A DNA stretch of 64,000 nt from Streptomyces sp. CB01249. Lineage in GTDB: Bacteria > Actinomycetota > Actinomycetes > Streptomycetales > Streptomycetaceae. Each line of letters begins with the position of its first letter. The stretch's first letter is position 1. Made by a program: the position numbers and the translations under genes. The DNA is taken from assembly GCF_001905735.1 (NCBI RefSeq), contig NZ_LISW01000001.1:1050603-1114602 (forward strand). Direction: 5' to 3'. Below the pieces are notes generated by a model, which searched no databases, had not been told where the DNA came from, and saw nothing but the letters and a program-made list of their open reading frames with translations. Below are positions 24,639 to 33,060 of the stretch, piece after piece.

Positions 24639-25577
24639 TCAGTGGCAGAGCTTCGCCTCGTGCTCCGCGTGCCCGCTCGGCTCCAGCTGGAAGGTGCAGT
24701 GCTCCACGTCGAAGTGGTCGCCGAGGCAGCCCTGCAACTCATGCAGCAGCTTCTCGTGGCCGATCGAGTCCAGTAGATCCTGCTGCACCACCACATGGGC
24801 GGAGAGCACCGGCATCCCCGAGGTGATCGTCCAGGCGTGCAGATCGTGGACGTCCAGCACCCCGGGCAGCGCCGTGATGTGGTCGCGCACCTCGGCCATG
24901 TCGACACCGGGGGGCGCCGCCTCCAGGAGCACGTTCAGCGTCTCGCGCAACAGTCGCACCGTACGCGGGACGATCATCAGCCCGATGATCAGCGAGGCGA
25001 TCGGGTCCGCCGCCTGCCAGCCGGTCGCCATGACGATGCCCGCCGAGACCAGCACGGTCACCGAGCCCAGCGTGTCCGCCAGCACCTCCAGATAGGCGCC
25101 GCGCACATTGAGGCTGTCCTGCTGCCCGCGCATCAGCAGCGACAGCGACACCGCGTTCGCGACGAGACCCACCAGGGCGAAGGCGATCGTGAGCCCGCCC
25201 CGGGTCTCCGCCGGATCGATGAACCGCTGCACGGCCTCGAAGAGCAGATAGCCGCCCACCCCGAGCAGCAGGCAGCAGTTGGCCAGGGCCGCCAGGATCT
25301 CCGCCCGGGCGTAACCGAAGGTGCGGTTCGGGCCGGCCGGCCGGTTGGCGAAATGGATCGCCAGCAGGGCGAGCCCGAGCCCCAGGGAGTCGGTGGCCAT
25401 ATGGGCCGCGTCCGCGATCAGCGCCAGGGAGCCGGACAGCACACCGCCGACGACCTCCACGACCGTGACGGCCAGGGTGATGCAGAGCGCGATGCGCAGC
25501 CGCCCCTTGTGCGCGGCGGCCGCCGTGCCGGTGAGCGCCGGCCCGTGCGCATGTCCGTGATCGTGCCCTGCCCCCAT
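24639..25577 (-). CDS. Cation diffusion facilitator family transporter (zinc/cobalt/cadmium exporter)
   Basis: The 312-residue protein has a histidine-rich N-terminus (HDHGHAHG), six hydrophobic segments and a C-terminal cytoplasmic metal-sensing domain (about residues 215-300; VHDLHAWTITSG). Metal site residues appear as H59 and D63 in DAAHMATD of the second segment. In the fifth segment the usual HxxxD is replaced by ExxxD (EVLADTLGS), which may shift metal selectivity. Members export divalent metals in exchange for protons. ATG 25577 gives the family-typical length. A 364-base gap separates it from the divergent phosphotransferase operon. Confidence 0.92.
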   Translation of the reverse strand: MGAGHDHGHAHGPALTGTAAAAHKGRLRIALCITLAVTVVEVVGGVLSGSLALIADAAHMATDSLGLGLALLAIHFANRPAGPNRTFGYARAEILAALANCCLLLGVGGYLLFEAVQRFIDPAETRGGLTIAFALVGLVANAVSLSLLMRGQQDSLNVRGAYLEVLADTLGSVTVLVSAGIVMATGWQAADPIASLIIGLMIVPRTVRLLRETLNVLLEAAPPGVDMAEVRDHITALPGVLDVHDLHAWTITSGMPVLSAHVVVQQDLLDSIGHEKLLHELQGCLGDHFDVEHCTFQLEPSGHAEHEAKLCH

Positions 25578-25941
25578 GGGGACGCCTCCCGGTCGTCTCG
25601 CGGACCCGGGCTTCCGGCCCGGGCTCTGCCAGTCAACTACGGGTGGGGGGTATCGGGCAACACGGCACTGAACACCGTTATCAACGTCCCTGACCTGCGG
25701 AAACGTGTGCAGGTCAGAGCGCTTGTACGGCGGAGGGCCACCCGGCTTTGTCAGGCGGTGCGGCCATCGACAATGATGATCGCGAACGGAGCGCGTGGTC
25801 CGGCCCCACCGGGAACGGGGCGCGAACGGGCAGTGAACTCGCGCTTCCGTTCATCCGATAGCCTCTGCCGACATGCCGCCGGCCGCTTCTGGCCGCACTG
25901 TCGCGTGCCGATCCGTGTCAGCACCCAAGGAGTGAGTTCGT
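25578..25941. other. Divergent intergenic region, 364 bases
   Basis: No credible gene is visible. It holds a 9-bp hairpin (25690-25717), the promoters of both flanking genes (not resolved), and AAGGAG at 25927-25932, the ribosome site for the rightward operon. Confidence 0.7.
25690..25717 (+). promoter_or_regulatory. Leader hairpin upstream of the phosphotransferase operon
   Basis: CTGACCTGC (25690-25698) and GCAGGTCAG (25709-25717) form a perfect 9-bp inverted repeat with a 10-base loop. It could be an operator or an attenuator; it sits 225 bases before the first gene. Confidence 0.4.
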
Positions 25942-27765
25942 CTGTCGACCGCCATTCTCACAGGTGCTCCGCTGCCCGGATCGTCACTGGAGGACGATCT
26001 GCGGTCGCTGGGCTTCGACGTCCGGGCAGCCGCCGACGTCACCGAAGCGGCCACCCTGCTGGCCGCCGTCCCGGCGGCCCACCGCGTCGCCCTGGTCGAC
26101 CCCCGCTTCGTCGGCCACCGCCACGCCCTGCGGCTCGCCCTGACCGACCCCCGCTTCGCCGCGGCGGCCGTGCCCGGCGCCCTCACCGCACAGGCCGAGG
26201 CGCGCCCCGCCCTGGTCGGCGCCCTGCGCGCCACCACCGACGCGGTCGGCGCCGGAGTGCCCGCGGGCGGCACCGCCACGGTCACCGACCGCACGGTGCC
26301 CGGCAGGCTCGCCGCGGCCATGGAGGCCGGGGGCACCGAGGTGCAGCGCCCCGAGCTGGGCTCGCTCGTCGCCACCGTGCCCGCCGACGAGACCGCCCGC
26401 GCCGCCGCCCGTACGGACGTCGAGGCCGTGGACGACGAGGCGGTCCGGCTGCGCAGCGCGGTGAAGGCCCGCGACGGCTTCTTCACCACCCACTTCATCA
26501 GCCCGTACTCGCGCTACATCGCCCGCTGGTGCGCGCGCCGGGGGTTCACCCCGAACCAGGTCACCACCGCGTCCCTGCTCACCGCGCTGATAGCGGCCGG
26601 CTGCGCGGCCACCGGCACCCGGGGCGGCTACGTCGCGGCGGGCGTCCTGCTCCTGTTCTCCTTCGTCCTGGACTGCACCGACGGGCAGCTCGCCCGCTAC
26701 TCCCTGCAGTACTCCACGATGGGCGCCTGGCTGGACGCCACCTTCGACCGCGCCAAGGAGTACGCCTACTACGCGGGCCTCGCCCTCGGCGCCGCCCGCA
26801 ACGGCGACGACGTCTGGGCACTGGCGCTCGGCGCGATGGTCCTCCAGTCCTGCCGCCACATCATCGACTTCTCGTTCAACGAGGCCAACCACGACGCGGT
26901 GGCGAACAGCAGCCCCACGGCCGCGCTCTCCGACAAGCTCGACAGCGTCGGCTGGACGGTCTGGCTGCGCCGCATGATCGTGCTCCCGATCGGCGAGCGC
27001 TGGGCGATGATCGCCGTCCTCACCGCGGTCACCACCCCGCGCATCGTCTTCTACGCCCTGCTCATCGGCTGCGCCTTCGCCGCCTGCTACACCACCGCGG
27101 GCCGCCTCCTGCGCTCCCTGACCCGCAAGGCCCGGCGCACCGACCGCGCCGCCCAGGCCCTCGCCGACCTCGCGGACTCCGGCCCCATCGCCCAGCTGAT
27201 CGCCGCCCGGGGCCCGAAGATCGGCGGCGCCTGGACCGCCCCCGCGGTCGCCCTCGTCGGCACCGGCGCGCTGATCGCCGCCGCGCTCCAGCAGCCCTTC
27301 GGCAGCCGCCAGATGATCATCGCCGCCGTCTTCTACGAGGTCTGCTCCGGCATAGCCGTGGCCCGCCCCCTCAAGGGCGCACTCGACTGGCTCGTGCCCC
27401 CGGTCTTCCGGGCCGCCGAGTACTGCACGGTCCTGATCCTGGCCGCCCGCAGCGACATCGACGGGGCGCTCCCCGCGGCCTTCGGCCTGGTCTCGGCCGT
27501 CGCCTACCATCACTACGACACGGTGTACCGCATCCGAGGCGGCACCGGTGCCCCGCCCCAGTGGCTGGTGCGCACGATCGGCGGACACGAGGGCCGGACC
27601 CTGGTCGTGGCCGTGCTCGCCGCCGCACTCACCGGAGCCTCCGGTTTCACCACGGCGCTCACCGTGCTCGCCGTGGCCGTGGCAGTGATCGTGCTGGTGG
27701 AGTCCATCCGCTTCTGGGTGTCCTCCGGGGCGCCCGCCGTTCACGACGAAGGAGAAACCGCATGA
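25942..27765 (+). CDS. CDP-alcohol phosphatidyltransferase family protein with C-terminal DUF5941-like domain; probable CTG start
   Basis: The 607-residue protein has a roughly 170-residue N-terminal domain without a recognised motif. The CDP-alcohol phosphotransferase domain has the complete motif DCTDGQLAR-x8-G-x3-D-x3-D (about residues 244-269), including the last catalytic aspartate, and more membrane helices follow. A hydrophobic C-terminal region resembles DUF5941. It would move a phospho-alcohol from CDP onto an acceptor at the membrane. An in-frame TGA lies at 25933-25935, and AAGGAG (25927-25932) points to CTG 25942; the first ATG/GTG in frame is GTG 26170, 76 codons inside conserved-looking sequence. 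The stop overlaps the next ATG. Confidence 0.85.
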   Translation: MSTAILTGAPLPGSSLEDDLRSLGFDVRAAADVTEAATLLAAVPAAHRVALVDPRFVGHRHALRLALTDPRFAAAAVPGALTAQAEARPALVGALRATTDAVGAGVPAGGTATVTDRTVPGRLAAAMEAGGTEVQRPELGSLVATVPADETARAAARTDVEAVDDEAVRLRSAVKARDGFFTTHFISPYSRYIARWCARRGFTPNQVTTASLLTALIAAGCAATGTRGGYVAAGVLLLFSFVLDCTDGQLARYSLQYSTMGAWLDATFDRAKEYAYYAGLALGAARNGDDVWALALGAMVLQSCRHIIDFSFNEANHDAVANSSPTAALSDKLDSVGWTVWLRRMIVLPIGERWAMIAVLTAVTTPRIVFYALLIGCAFAACYTTAGRLLRSLTRKARRTDRAAQALADLADSGPIAQLIAARGPKIGGAWTAPAVALVGTGALIAAALQQPFGSRQMIIAAVFYEVCSGIAVARPLKGALDWLVPPVFRAAEYCTVLILAARSDIDGALPAAFGLVSAVAYHHYDTVYRIRGGTGAPPQWLVRTIGGHEGRTLVVAVLAAALTGASGFTTALTVLAVAVAVIVLVESIRFWVSSGAPAVHDEGETA

Positions 27766-28499
27766 TCGGCCTCGTACTGGCAGCCGGCGCGGGACGGCGC
27801 CTGCGCCCCTACACCGACACGCTGCCCAAGGCGCTCGTGCCGGTGGACGGCGACAAGACGATCCTCGACCTCACGCTGGCCAACTTCGCCGAGATCGGGC
27901 TCACCGAGGTCGCGATCGTCGTCGGCTACCGCAAGGAGGCCGTCTACGCCCGCAAGGAGGAGCTGGAGGCCACGTACGGCCTGAAGCTCACCCTCGTGGA
28001 CAACGACAAGGCCGAGGAGTGGAACAACGCCTACTCCCTGTGGTGCGCCCGTGAGCAGCTGAAGCGCGGGGTGCTCCTCGCCAACGGCGACACCGTGCAC
28101 CCGGTCTCCGTCGAGAAGACCCTGCTGGCCGCCCGCGGCGACGGCCAGAAGATCATCCTCGCCCTCGACACGGTGAAGAACCTCGCCGACGAGGAGATGA
28201 AGGTCGTCGTCGAGGACGGCAAGGGCGTCCGCCGCATCACCAAGCTGATGGACCCGGCCGAGGCGACCGGCGAGTACATCGGCCTCACCCTCATCGAGGC
28301 CGAGGCCGCCGAGGAGCTGGCCGACGCGCTGAAGGCCACCTTCGAGCGCGACCCGGACCTCTACTACGAGGACGGCTACCAGGAGCTCGTCAACCGCGGC
28401 TTCACCGTGGACGTCGCCCCCATCGGTGACGTGAGCTGGGTCGAGATCGACAACCACGACGACCTCGCGAAGGGCCGGGAGATCGCGTGCCGGTACTGA
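27762..28499 (+). CDS. Nucleotidyltransferase of the phosphocholine/polyol-phosphate cytidylyltransferase (LicC-like) type
   Basis: The 245-residue protein begins with the nucleotidyltransferase signature LVLAAGAGRRLRPYTDTLPKALVPV (about residues 4-28). Conserved blocks follow, including IVVGYRKE, NNAYSLWCAR, LLANGDTV and a C-terminal EIDNHDDLAKG, all typical of the LicC-like branch. It most likely couples a phospho-alcohol to CTP, making the CDP-activated donor for the neighbouring phosphotransferases. The identity of the alcohol is unknown. It overlaps the preceding gene by 4 bases (ATGA) and the next by 13, a sign of translational coupling. Confidence 0.85.
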   Translation: MIGLVLAAGAGRRLRPYTDTLPKALVPVDGDKTILDLTLANFAEIGLTEVAIVVGYRKEAVYARKEELEATYGLKLTLVDNDKAEEWNNAYSLWCAREQLKRGVLLANGDTVHPVSVEKTLLAARGDGQKIILALDTVKNLADEEMKVVVEDGKGVRRITKLMDPAEATGEYIGLTLIEAEAAEELADALKATFERDPDLYYEDGYQELVNRGFTVDVAPIGDVSWVEIDNHDDLAKGREIACRY

Positions 28500-29548
28500 C
28501 CCGACTCATCCCGTCCCCGGTCTTCGTGGACATCAGCCGGGGTGCCATGCACGACCTGGCCGGTCTCCTCGCCGACCAGCGGATCTCCGCCTCCGGCAAG
28601 CTCGCCATCGCGATCAGCGGCGGCTCCGGCCTCGCCCTGCGCGAGAAGCTGGCCCCGGCTCTGCCGGGCGCCGACTGGTACTGCGTCGCCGGCGGCAACA
28701 TCGACGCCGCGGTGCAGCTGGCCGACGACATCAAGGGCAAGCGCTACGACGCCGTGGTCGGCCTCGGCGGCGGCAAGATCATCGACGTCGCGAAGTACGC
28801 CGCGGCCCGGGTCGGCCTGCCGCTGGTCTCGGTCGCCACGAACCTCGCCCACGACGGCCTCTGCTCGCCCGTCGCCACCCTGGACAACGACAACGGCCGG
28901 GGCTCCTACGGCGTCCCCATGCCCATCGCCATGGTGATCGACCTGTCGGTGATCCGCGCCGCCCCCGACCGCTTCGTGCGGTCCGGCATCGGCGACGCGA
29001 TCTCCAACATCTCCGCCATCGCCGACTGGGAGCTCTCGCACCAGGTCAACGGCGAGCAGATCGACGGACTCGCCGCCGCCATGGCCCGTACCGCGGGCGA
29101 AGCCGTCCTGCGCCACCCCGGAACCGTCGCCGACGACGAGTTCCTCACCGTCCTCGCCGAGTCGCTGGTGCTCTCCGGCATCGCCATCTCGATCAGCGGC
29201 GACACCCGGCCCTCGTCCGGCGCCTGCCACGAGATCAGCCACGCGTTCGACCTGCTCTTCCCGAAGCGGGCCGCCAGCCACGGCGAGCAGGTCGGCCTCG
29301 GCGCCGCCTTCGCCATGCACCTGCGCGGGGCCGTGGACGAGTCCGGCCTCTTCGCCGACGTACTGCGCAGGCACGGTCTGCCGGTCACGCCCGAGGAGAT
29401 CGGCTTCACCGCCGACGAATTCGTCCAGGCCGTCGAGTACGCGCCCCAGACCCGCCCGGGACGCTTCACGGTCCTGGAACACCTCAGCCTCTCCACCGAC
29501 CAGATCAGGGACGCGTACGCCGACTATGCCAAGACCATCAGTAGCTGA
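28487..29548 (+). CDS. Glycerol-1-phosphate-dehydrogenase-like enzyme (iron-containing alcohol dehydrogenase family)
   Basis: The 353-residue protein has the NAD(P)-binding GLGGGKIIDVAKYAA (about residues 92-106) and three candidate metal ligands: the aspartate of NLAHDGLCSP, the first histidine of GACHEISHAFD, and the histidine of ASHGEQVGLG. This is the pattern of sn-glycerol-1-phosphate dehydrogenases such as archaeal EgsA and bacillary AraM. It would reduce a keto-phosphate to a polyol phosphate, plausibly the substrate of the upstream cytidylyltransferase. GTG 28487 overlaps the previous gene by 13 bases. Glycerol-1-phosphate itself is a guess; other sugar-alcohol phosphates are possible. 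Confidence 0.82.
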   Translation: MPVLTRLIPSPVFVDISRGAMHDLAGLLADQRISASGKLAIAISGGSGLALREKLAPALPGADWYCVAGGNIDAAVQLADDIKGKRYDAVVGLGGGKIIDVAKYAAARVGLPLVSVATNLAHDGLCSPVATLDNDNGRGSYGVPMPIAMVIDLSVIRAAPDRFVRSGIGDAISNISAIADWELSHQVNGEQIDGLAAAMARTAGEAVLRHPGTVADDEFLTVLAESLVLSGIAISISGDTRPSSGACHEISHAFDLLFPKRAASHGEQVGLGAAFAMHLRGAVDESGLFADVLRRHGLPVTPEEIGFTADEFVQAVEYAPQTRPGRFTVLEHLSLSTDQIRDAYADYAKTISS

Positions 29549-30305
29549 ACTCCGCCCGGTCGTTCACCCGCCGGGCGTCAAGGACCGGCGCAGCGGTGAG
29601 CACTGGGCGGGCCGGATATACATGCGCGAGGTCTCCCTGCGCATCGACCGGTACCTGGTGAACACCAAGGTCACGCCCAACCAGCTGACCTACCTGATGA
29701 CGCTGGCCGGAGTGCTCGCCGCCCCCGCACTGCTCGTCCCGGGCATCTGGGGCGCGGTGCTCGGCGTCGTCATGGTCCAGCTGTACCTGCTGCTCGACTG
29801 CGTGGACGGCGAGATCGCGCGCTGGAAGAAGCAGTTCTCGCTCGGCGGTGTCTACCTCGACCGGGTCGGCGCCTACCTCTGCGACGCGGCTGTCCTCGTC
29901 GGCTTCGGCCTGCGCGCCGCCGACCTGTGGGGCACCGGCCGGATCGACTGGCTGTGGGCCTTCCTCGGCACGCTCGCCGCGCTCGGCGCGATCCTGATCA
30001 AGGCCGAGACGGACCTGGTCGGCGTCGCCCGCCACCAGGGCGGACTGCCGCCGGTCAAGGAGTCCGCCTCCGAGCCGCGCTCCTCCGGCATGGCGTTCGC
30101 CCGCCGGGCCGCCGGTGCGCTGAAGTTCCACCGGCTCATCCTGTGCGTCGAGGCGTCCCTGGTCATCCTCGTCGCGGCGATCCTCGACGAGGTGCGGGAC
30201 GACTTCTTCTTCAGCCGCCTCGCGGTCGCGGTCCTGGCGGGCATCGCCCTGCTCCAGACCCTGCTGCACCTTGTGTCGGTCCTGGCATCGAGCAGGCTGA
30301 AGTGA
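29526..30305 (+). CDS. CDP-alcohol phosphatidyltransferase family protein with altered catalytic motif
   Basis: The 259-residue membrane protein carries the family motif as DCVDGEIAR-x8-G-VYL-D-RVG-A (about residues 91-117). The fourth aspartate, which acts as the catalytic base in studied members, is alanine here. Several hydrophobic helices flank the motif. It may use another residue, act on an unusual acceptor, or be regulatory. The 23-base overlap with the preceding gene and 4-base overlap with the next place it firmly in the operon. An N-terminal RSGEHWAGRIYMREVSLRID segment is typical of this actinobacterial subgroup. Confidence 0.82.
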   Translation: MPRPSVAELRPVVHPPGVKDRRSGEHWAGRIYMREVSLRIDRYLVNTKVTPNQLTYLMTLAGVLAAPALLVPGIWGAVLGVVMVQLYLLLDCVDGEIARWKKQFSLGGVYLDRVGAYLCDAAVLVGFGLRAADLWGTGRIDWLWAFLGTLAALGAILIKAETDLVGVARHQGGLPPVKESASEPRSSGMAFARRAAGALKFHRLILCVEASLVILVAAILDEVRDDFFFSRLAVAVLAGIALLQTLLHLVSVLASSRLK

Positions 30306-31186
30306 GCACACCCATGAAACTCGGCGCGGTCATCATCACCATGGGCAACCGCCCGGCCGAGCTGCGCGCCCTGCTCGATTCGGTCGCCGCCCAGGAGGGC
30401 GACCGGATCGAGGTGGTCGTCGTCGGCAACGGCTCGCCCGTCCCCGACGTCCCCCCGGGCGTCCGCACCGTCGAGCTGCCCGAGAACCTCGGCATCCCCG
30501 GCGGCCGGAACGTCGGCATCGAGGCGTTCGGGCCCTCCGGCGCCGATGTGGACGCCCTGCTCTTCCTGGACGACGACGGGCTGCTGCCCCTCACCGACAC
30601 CGCGGAGCTGTGCCGGAAGGCGTTCGCCGAGGACGCCCGGCTCGGCATCATCAGCTTCCGCATCGCGGACCCCGAGACCGGGGTCACCCAGCGCCGGCAC
30701 GTGCCCCGGCTGCGCGCCGCCGACCCGCTGCGCTCGTCCCGCGTGACGACGTTCCTGGGCGGCGCCAACGCGGTGCGCACCCGGGTGCTGGCCGAGGTCG
30801 GCCCGCTGCCGGGCGACTTCTTCTACGCGCACGAGGAGACGGACCTCGCCTGGCGGGCGCTCGACGCCGGCTGGCTGATCGACTACCGCGCGGACATGGT
30901 GCTGCACCACCCCACCACGGCCCCGTCCCGCCATGCCGTCTACCACCGCATGGTGGCCCGCAACCGGGTCTGGCTGGCCCGGCGCAACCTGCCCGCGCCC
31001 CTCGTCCCGGTGTACCTCGGGGTGTGGATGCTGCTGACCCTGCTGCGCAGGCCGTCCGGCGAGGCGCTGAAGGCGTGGTTCGGCGGATTCCGGGAAGGCT
31101 GGCGGACGCCCTGCGGACCGCGCCGCCCGATGAAGTGGCGTACGGTGTGGCGACTGACCAGGCTGGGCCGCCCTCCGGTCATCTGA
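30302..31186 (+). CDS. Family 2 glycosyltransferase
   Basis: The 294-residue protein is a GT-A fold glycosyltransferase resembling rhamnosyltransferases. It has KLGAVIITMGNRPAEL at the N-terminus, VVVVGNGS and the donor-binding block PENLGIPGGRNVGIEA. The metal-binding acidic motif FLDDDG lies near residue 89, and the acceptor-side ETDLAWRAL near 180. The C-terminus is hydrophobic and basic and may associate with the membrane. GTG 30302 gives a 4-base overlap with the previous gene; ATG 30314 is the alternative. It probably adds a sugar to the lipid or polymer assembled by this operon. Confidence 0.88.
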   Translation: MSTPMKLGAVIITMGNRPAELRALLDSVAAQEGDRIEVVVVGNGSPVPDVPPGVRTVELPENLGIPGGRNVGIEAFGPSGADVDALLFLDDDGLLPLTDTAELCRKAFAEDARLGIISFRIADPETGVTQRRHVPRLRAADPLRSSRVTTFLGGANAVRTRVLAEVGPLPGDFFYAHEETDLAWRALDAGWLIDYRADMVLHHPTTAPSRHAVYHRMVARNRVWLARRNLPAPLVPVYLGVWMLLTLLRRPSGEALKAWFGGFREGWRTPCGPRRPMKWRTVWRLTRLGRPPVI

Positions 31187-31292
31187 GAGGCTCCCCTCTG
31201 GGAGCATGAGGCGTATTTTTCTTGTCGGGACCTGTCCGCCCTGAGCCGCGCCCGCGACTGGCTGCGCATTTCGAATACGAGAGTTTCTTCTG

Positions 31293-32222
31293 GTGAGTGA
31301 CACAACCCATGGCGGCGCGGTTGCGGTGAGCAGCCCGCCCTCAGCCGACGACGGCCTGAGCGCGGCCGAGCTGGCCGCGAAGTACGGCCTTGCGGTCAGC
31401 GGTGCCCGGCCCGGACTCCTCGAGTACGTGCGCCAGCTCCAGGGGCGACGCCATTTCATCCTGGCGTTCTCCCGGGCCAAGCTGACCGCCCAGTACAGCC
31501 AGGCGAAGCTGGGCCAGCTGTGGCAGGTGGCGACCCCGCTCCTGAACGCGGCGGTCTACTTCCTCATCTTCGGGCTGATCCTCGGCACGAAGAAGGGGAT
31601 CCCGCAGGAGGTCTTCATCCCGTTCCTGGTGACCGGGGTGTTCGTCTTCACCTTCACGCAGAGCTCCGTGATGGCGGGTGTACGCGCGATCTCGGGGAAC
31701 CTCGGCCTGGTCAGGGCCCTGCACTTCCCGCGCGCCTCGCTGCCCATCTCCTTCTCGCTCCAGCAGCTCCAGCAGCTGCTGTACTCGATGATCGTGCTGA
31801 TCGCGGTCACGGTCGGATTCGGCAGCTACCCGAGGCTCTCCTGGCTGCTGGTGATCCCCGCCCTGGTGATGCAGTTCTTCTTCAACACCGGACTGGCGCT
31901 CGCCATGGCCAGGATGGGCGCCAAGACCCCCGACCTGGCACAGCTGATGCCGTTCGTCATGCGGACCTGGATGTACGCCTCCGGGGTCATGTTCTCCATC
32001 CCGGTGATGCTCGCGGACAAGCCGGCCTGGATCACCGACGTGCTCCAGTACAACCCGGCGGCCATCTACATGGACCTGGTCAGGTTCGCCCTGATCGACG
32101 GATACGGCTCCGAGAACCTGCCGGAACACGTCTGGGTGGTCGCCCTCGCCTGGTCGATCGTGGTGGGCATCGTGGGCTTCGTGTACTTCTGGAAGGCAGA
32201 GGAACGGTACGGCCGTGGCTGA
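31293..32222 (+). CDS. ABC-2 type exporter permease (TagG/Wzm-like)
   Basis: The 309-residue protein has an N-terminal cytoplasmic segment of about 70 residues, then six hydrophobic helices. The family hallmark AKLGQLWQVATPLLNAAVYFLIF lies at about residues 68-90, and a conserved VFVFTFTQSSVMAGVRAI region follows. This is the teichoic-acid or O-antigen exporter permease family, which works with the ATPase encoded next. GTG 31293 starts 106 bases after the glycosyltransferase; the ribosome site is weak. The pairing suggests that the operon's product is lipid-linked and flipped across the membrane. Confidence 0.9.
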   Translation: MSDTTHGGAVAVSSPPSADDGLSAAELAAKYGLAVSGARPGLLEYVRQLQGRRHFILAFSRAKLTAQYSQAKLGQLWQVATPLLNAAVYFLIFGLILGTKKGIPQEVFIPFLVTGVFVFTFTQSSVMAGVRAISGNLGLVRALHFPRASLPISFSLQQLQQLLYSMIVLIAVTVGFGSYPRLSWLLVIPALVMQFFFNTGLALAMARMGAKTPDLAQLMPFVMRTWMYASGVMFSIPVMLADKPAWITDVLQYNPAAIYMDLVRFALIDGYGSENLPEHVWVVALAWSIVVGIVGFVYFWKAEERYGRG

Positions 32223-33000
32223 CGACAACACCGCGGGGCGCGTCCCCACCGTGATCGCCGACGACGTGCACATCGTGTACCGGGTCAACGGCGGCGGCGG
32301 TGGCAAGGGCAGCGCGACCGCCGCACTGAGCCGGATCATGCGCCGCGAGAAGGGCCAGGAGCGCGGGGTGCGCAAGGTGCACGCCGTGCGCGGGGTCACC
32401 TTCACCGCCTACCGGGGCGAGGCGATCGGGCTCATCGGGACGAACGGCTCCGGCAAGTCGACGCTGCTCCGCGCCATCGCGGGCCTGCTGCCGACGGAGA
32501 GCGGCAGCGTCTACACGGACGGCCAGCCCTCGCTGCTCGGCGTCAACGCCGCGCTGATGAGCGATCTGACCGGCGAGCGCAACGTGGTGCTCGGCGGCCT
32601 CGCGATGGGCATGAGCCGCGAGGAGATCCGCGAGCGCTACGAGGACATCGTGGAGTTCTCCGGCATCAACGACAAGGGCGACTTCATCACCCTGCCGATG
32701 CGCACCTACTCCTCCGGCATGGCCGCCCGCCTCCGCTTCTCCATCGCGGCCGCCAAGAACCACGACGTCCTCATGATCGACGAGGCGCTGGCGACCGGTG
32801 ACCGCAAGTTCCAGATCCGCTCCGAGGCGCGGATCAGGGAGCTGCGCAAGGAGGCCGGCACGGTCTTCCTGGTCAGCCACAGCAACAAGTCGATCCGGGA
32901 CACCTGCAACCGGGTCCTGTGGCTGGAGAAGGGCGAGCTCCTGATGGACGGCCCGACCGAAGAGGTCCTGCGGGCCTACGAACGGGAGACCGGCAAGTAG
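32215..33000 (+). CDS. ABC transporter ATP-binding protein (TagH/Wzt-like)
   Basis: The 261-residue ATPase has Walker A GTNGSGKST (about residues 74-82), signature YSSGMAARLRFSIA (about 163-176), Walker B VLMIDEAL and the switch histidine in VFLVSHSNKSI. An extra N-terminal strand pair before the Walker A (VIADDVHIVYRVNGGGGG) is typical of polysaccharide-export ATPases of the TagH/KpsT group; no C-terminal sugar-binding domain is present. GTG 32215 overlaps the permease gene by 8 bases. It ends the operon, followed after about 23 bases by a strong terminator. Confidence 0.92.
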   Translation: MADDNTAGRVPTVIADDVHIVYRVNGGGGGKGSATAALSRIMRREKGQERGVRKVHAVRGVTFTAYRGEAIGLIGTNGSGKSTLLRAIAGLLPTESGSVYTDGQPSLLGVNAALMSDLTGERNVVLGGLAMGMSREEIRERYEDIVEFSGINDKGDFITLPMRTYSSGMAARLRFSIAAAKNHDVLMIDEALATGDRKFQIRSEARIRELRKEAGTVFLVSHSNKSIRDTCNRVLWLEKGELLMDGPTEEVLRAYERETGK

Positions 33001-33023
33001 GACGCCCCGCGTCGCACGGCACT

Positions 33024-33060
33024 CGGCCCCCACCGGAGACCCTTCCGGCGGGGGCCGTTC
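33024..33060 (+). terminator. Terminator after the ABC exporter operon
   Basis: CGGCCCCC (33024-33031) pairs with GGGGGCCG (33050-33057), with a second inner helix CCGGA/TCCGG, and is followed by TTC. It begins 24 bases after the stop codon. Confidence 0.65.

Noticed and set aside
24795..27761. Long forward frame running into the cytidylyltransferase gene (1234 residues)
   Set aside because: It passes antisense through the CDF gene and out of frame through the phosphotransferase; only the last 245 codons show a real family.
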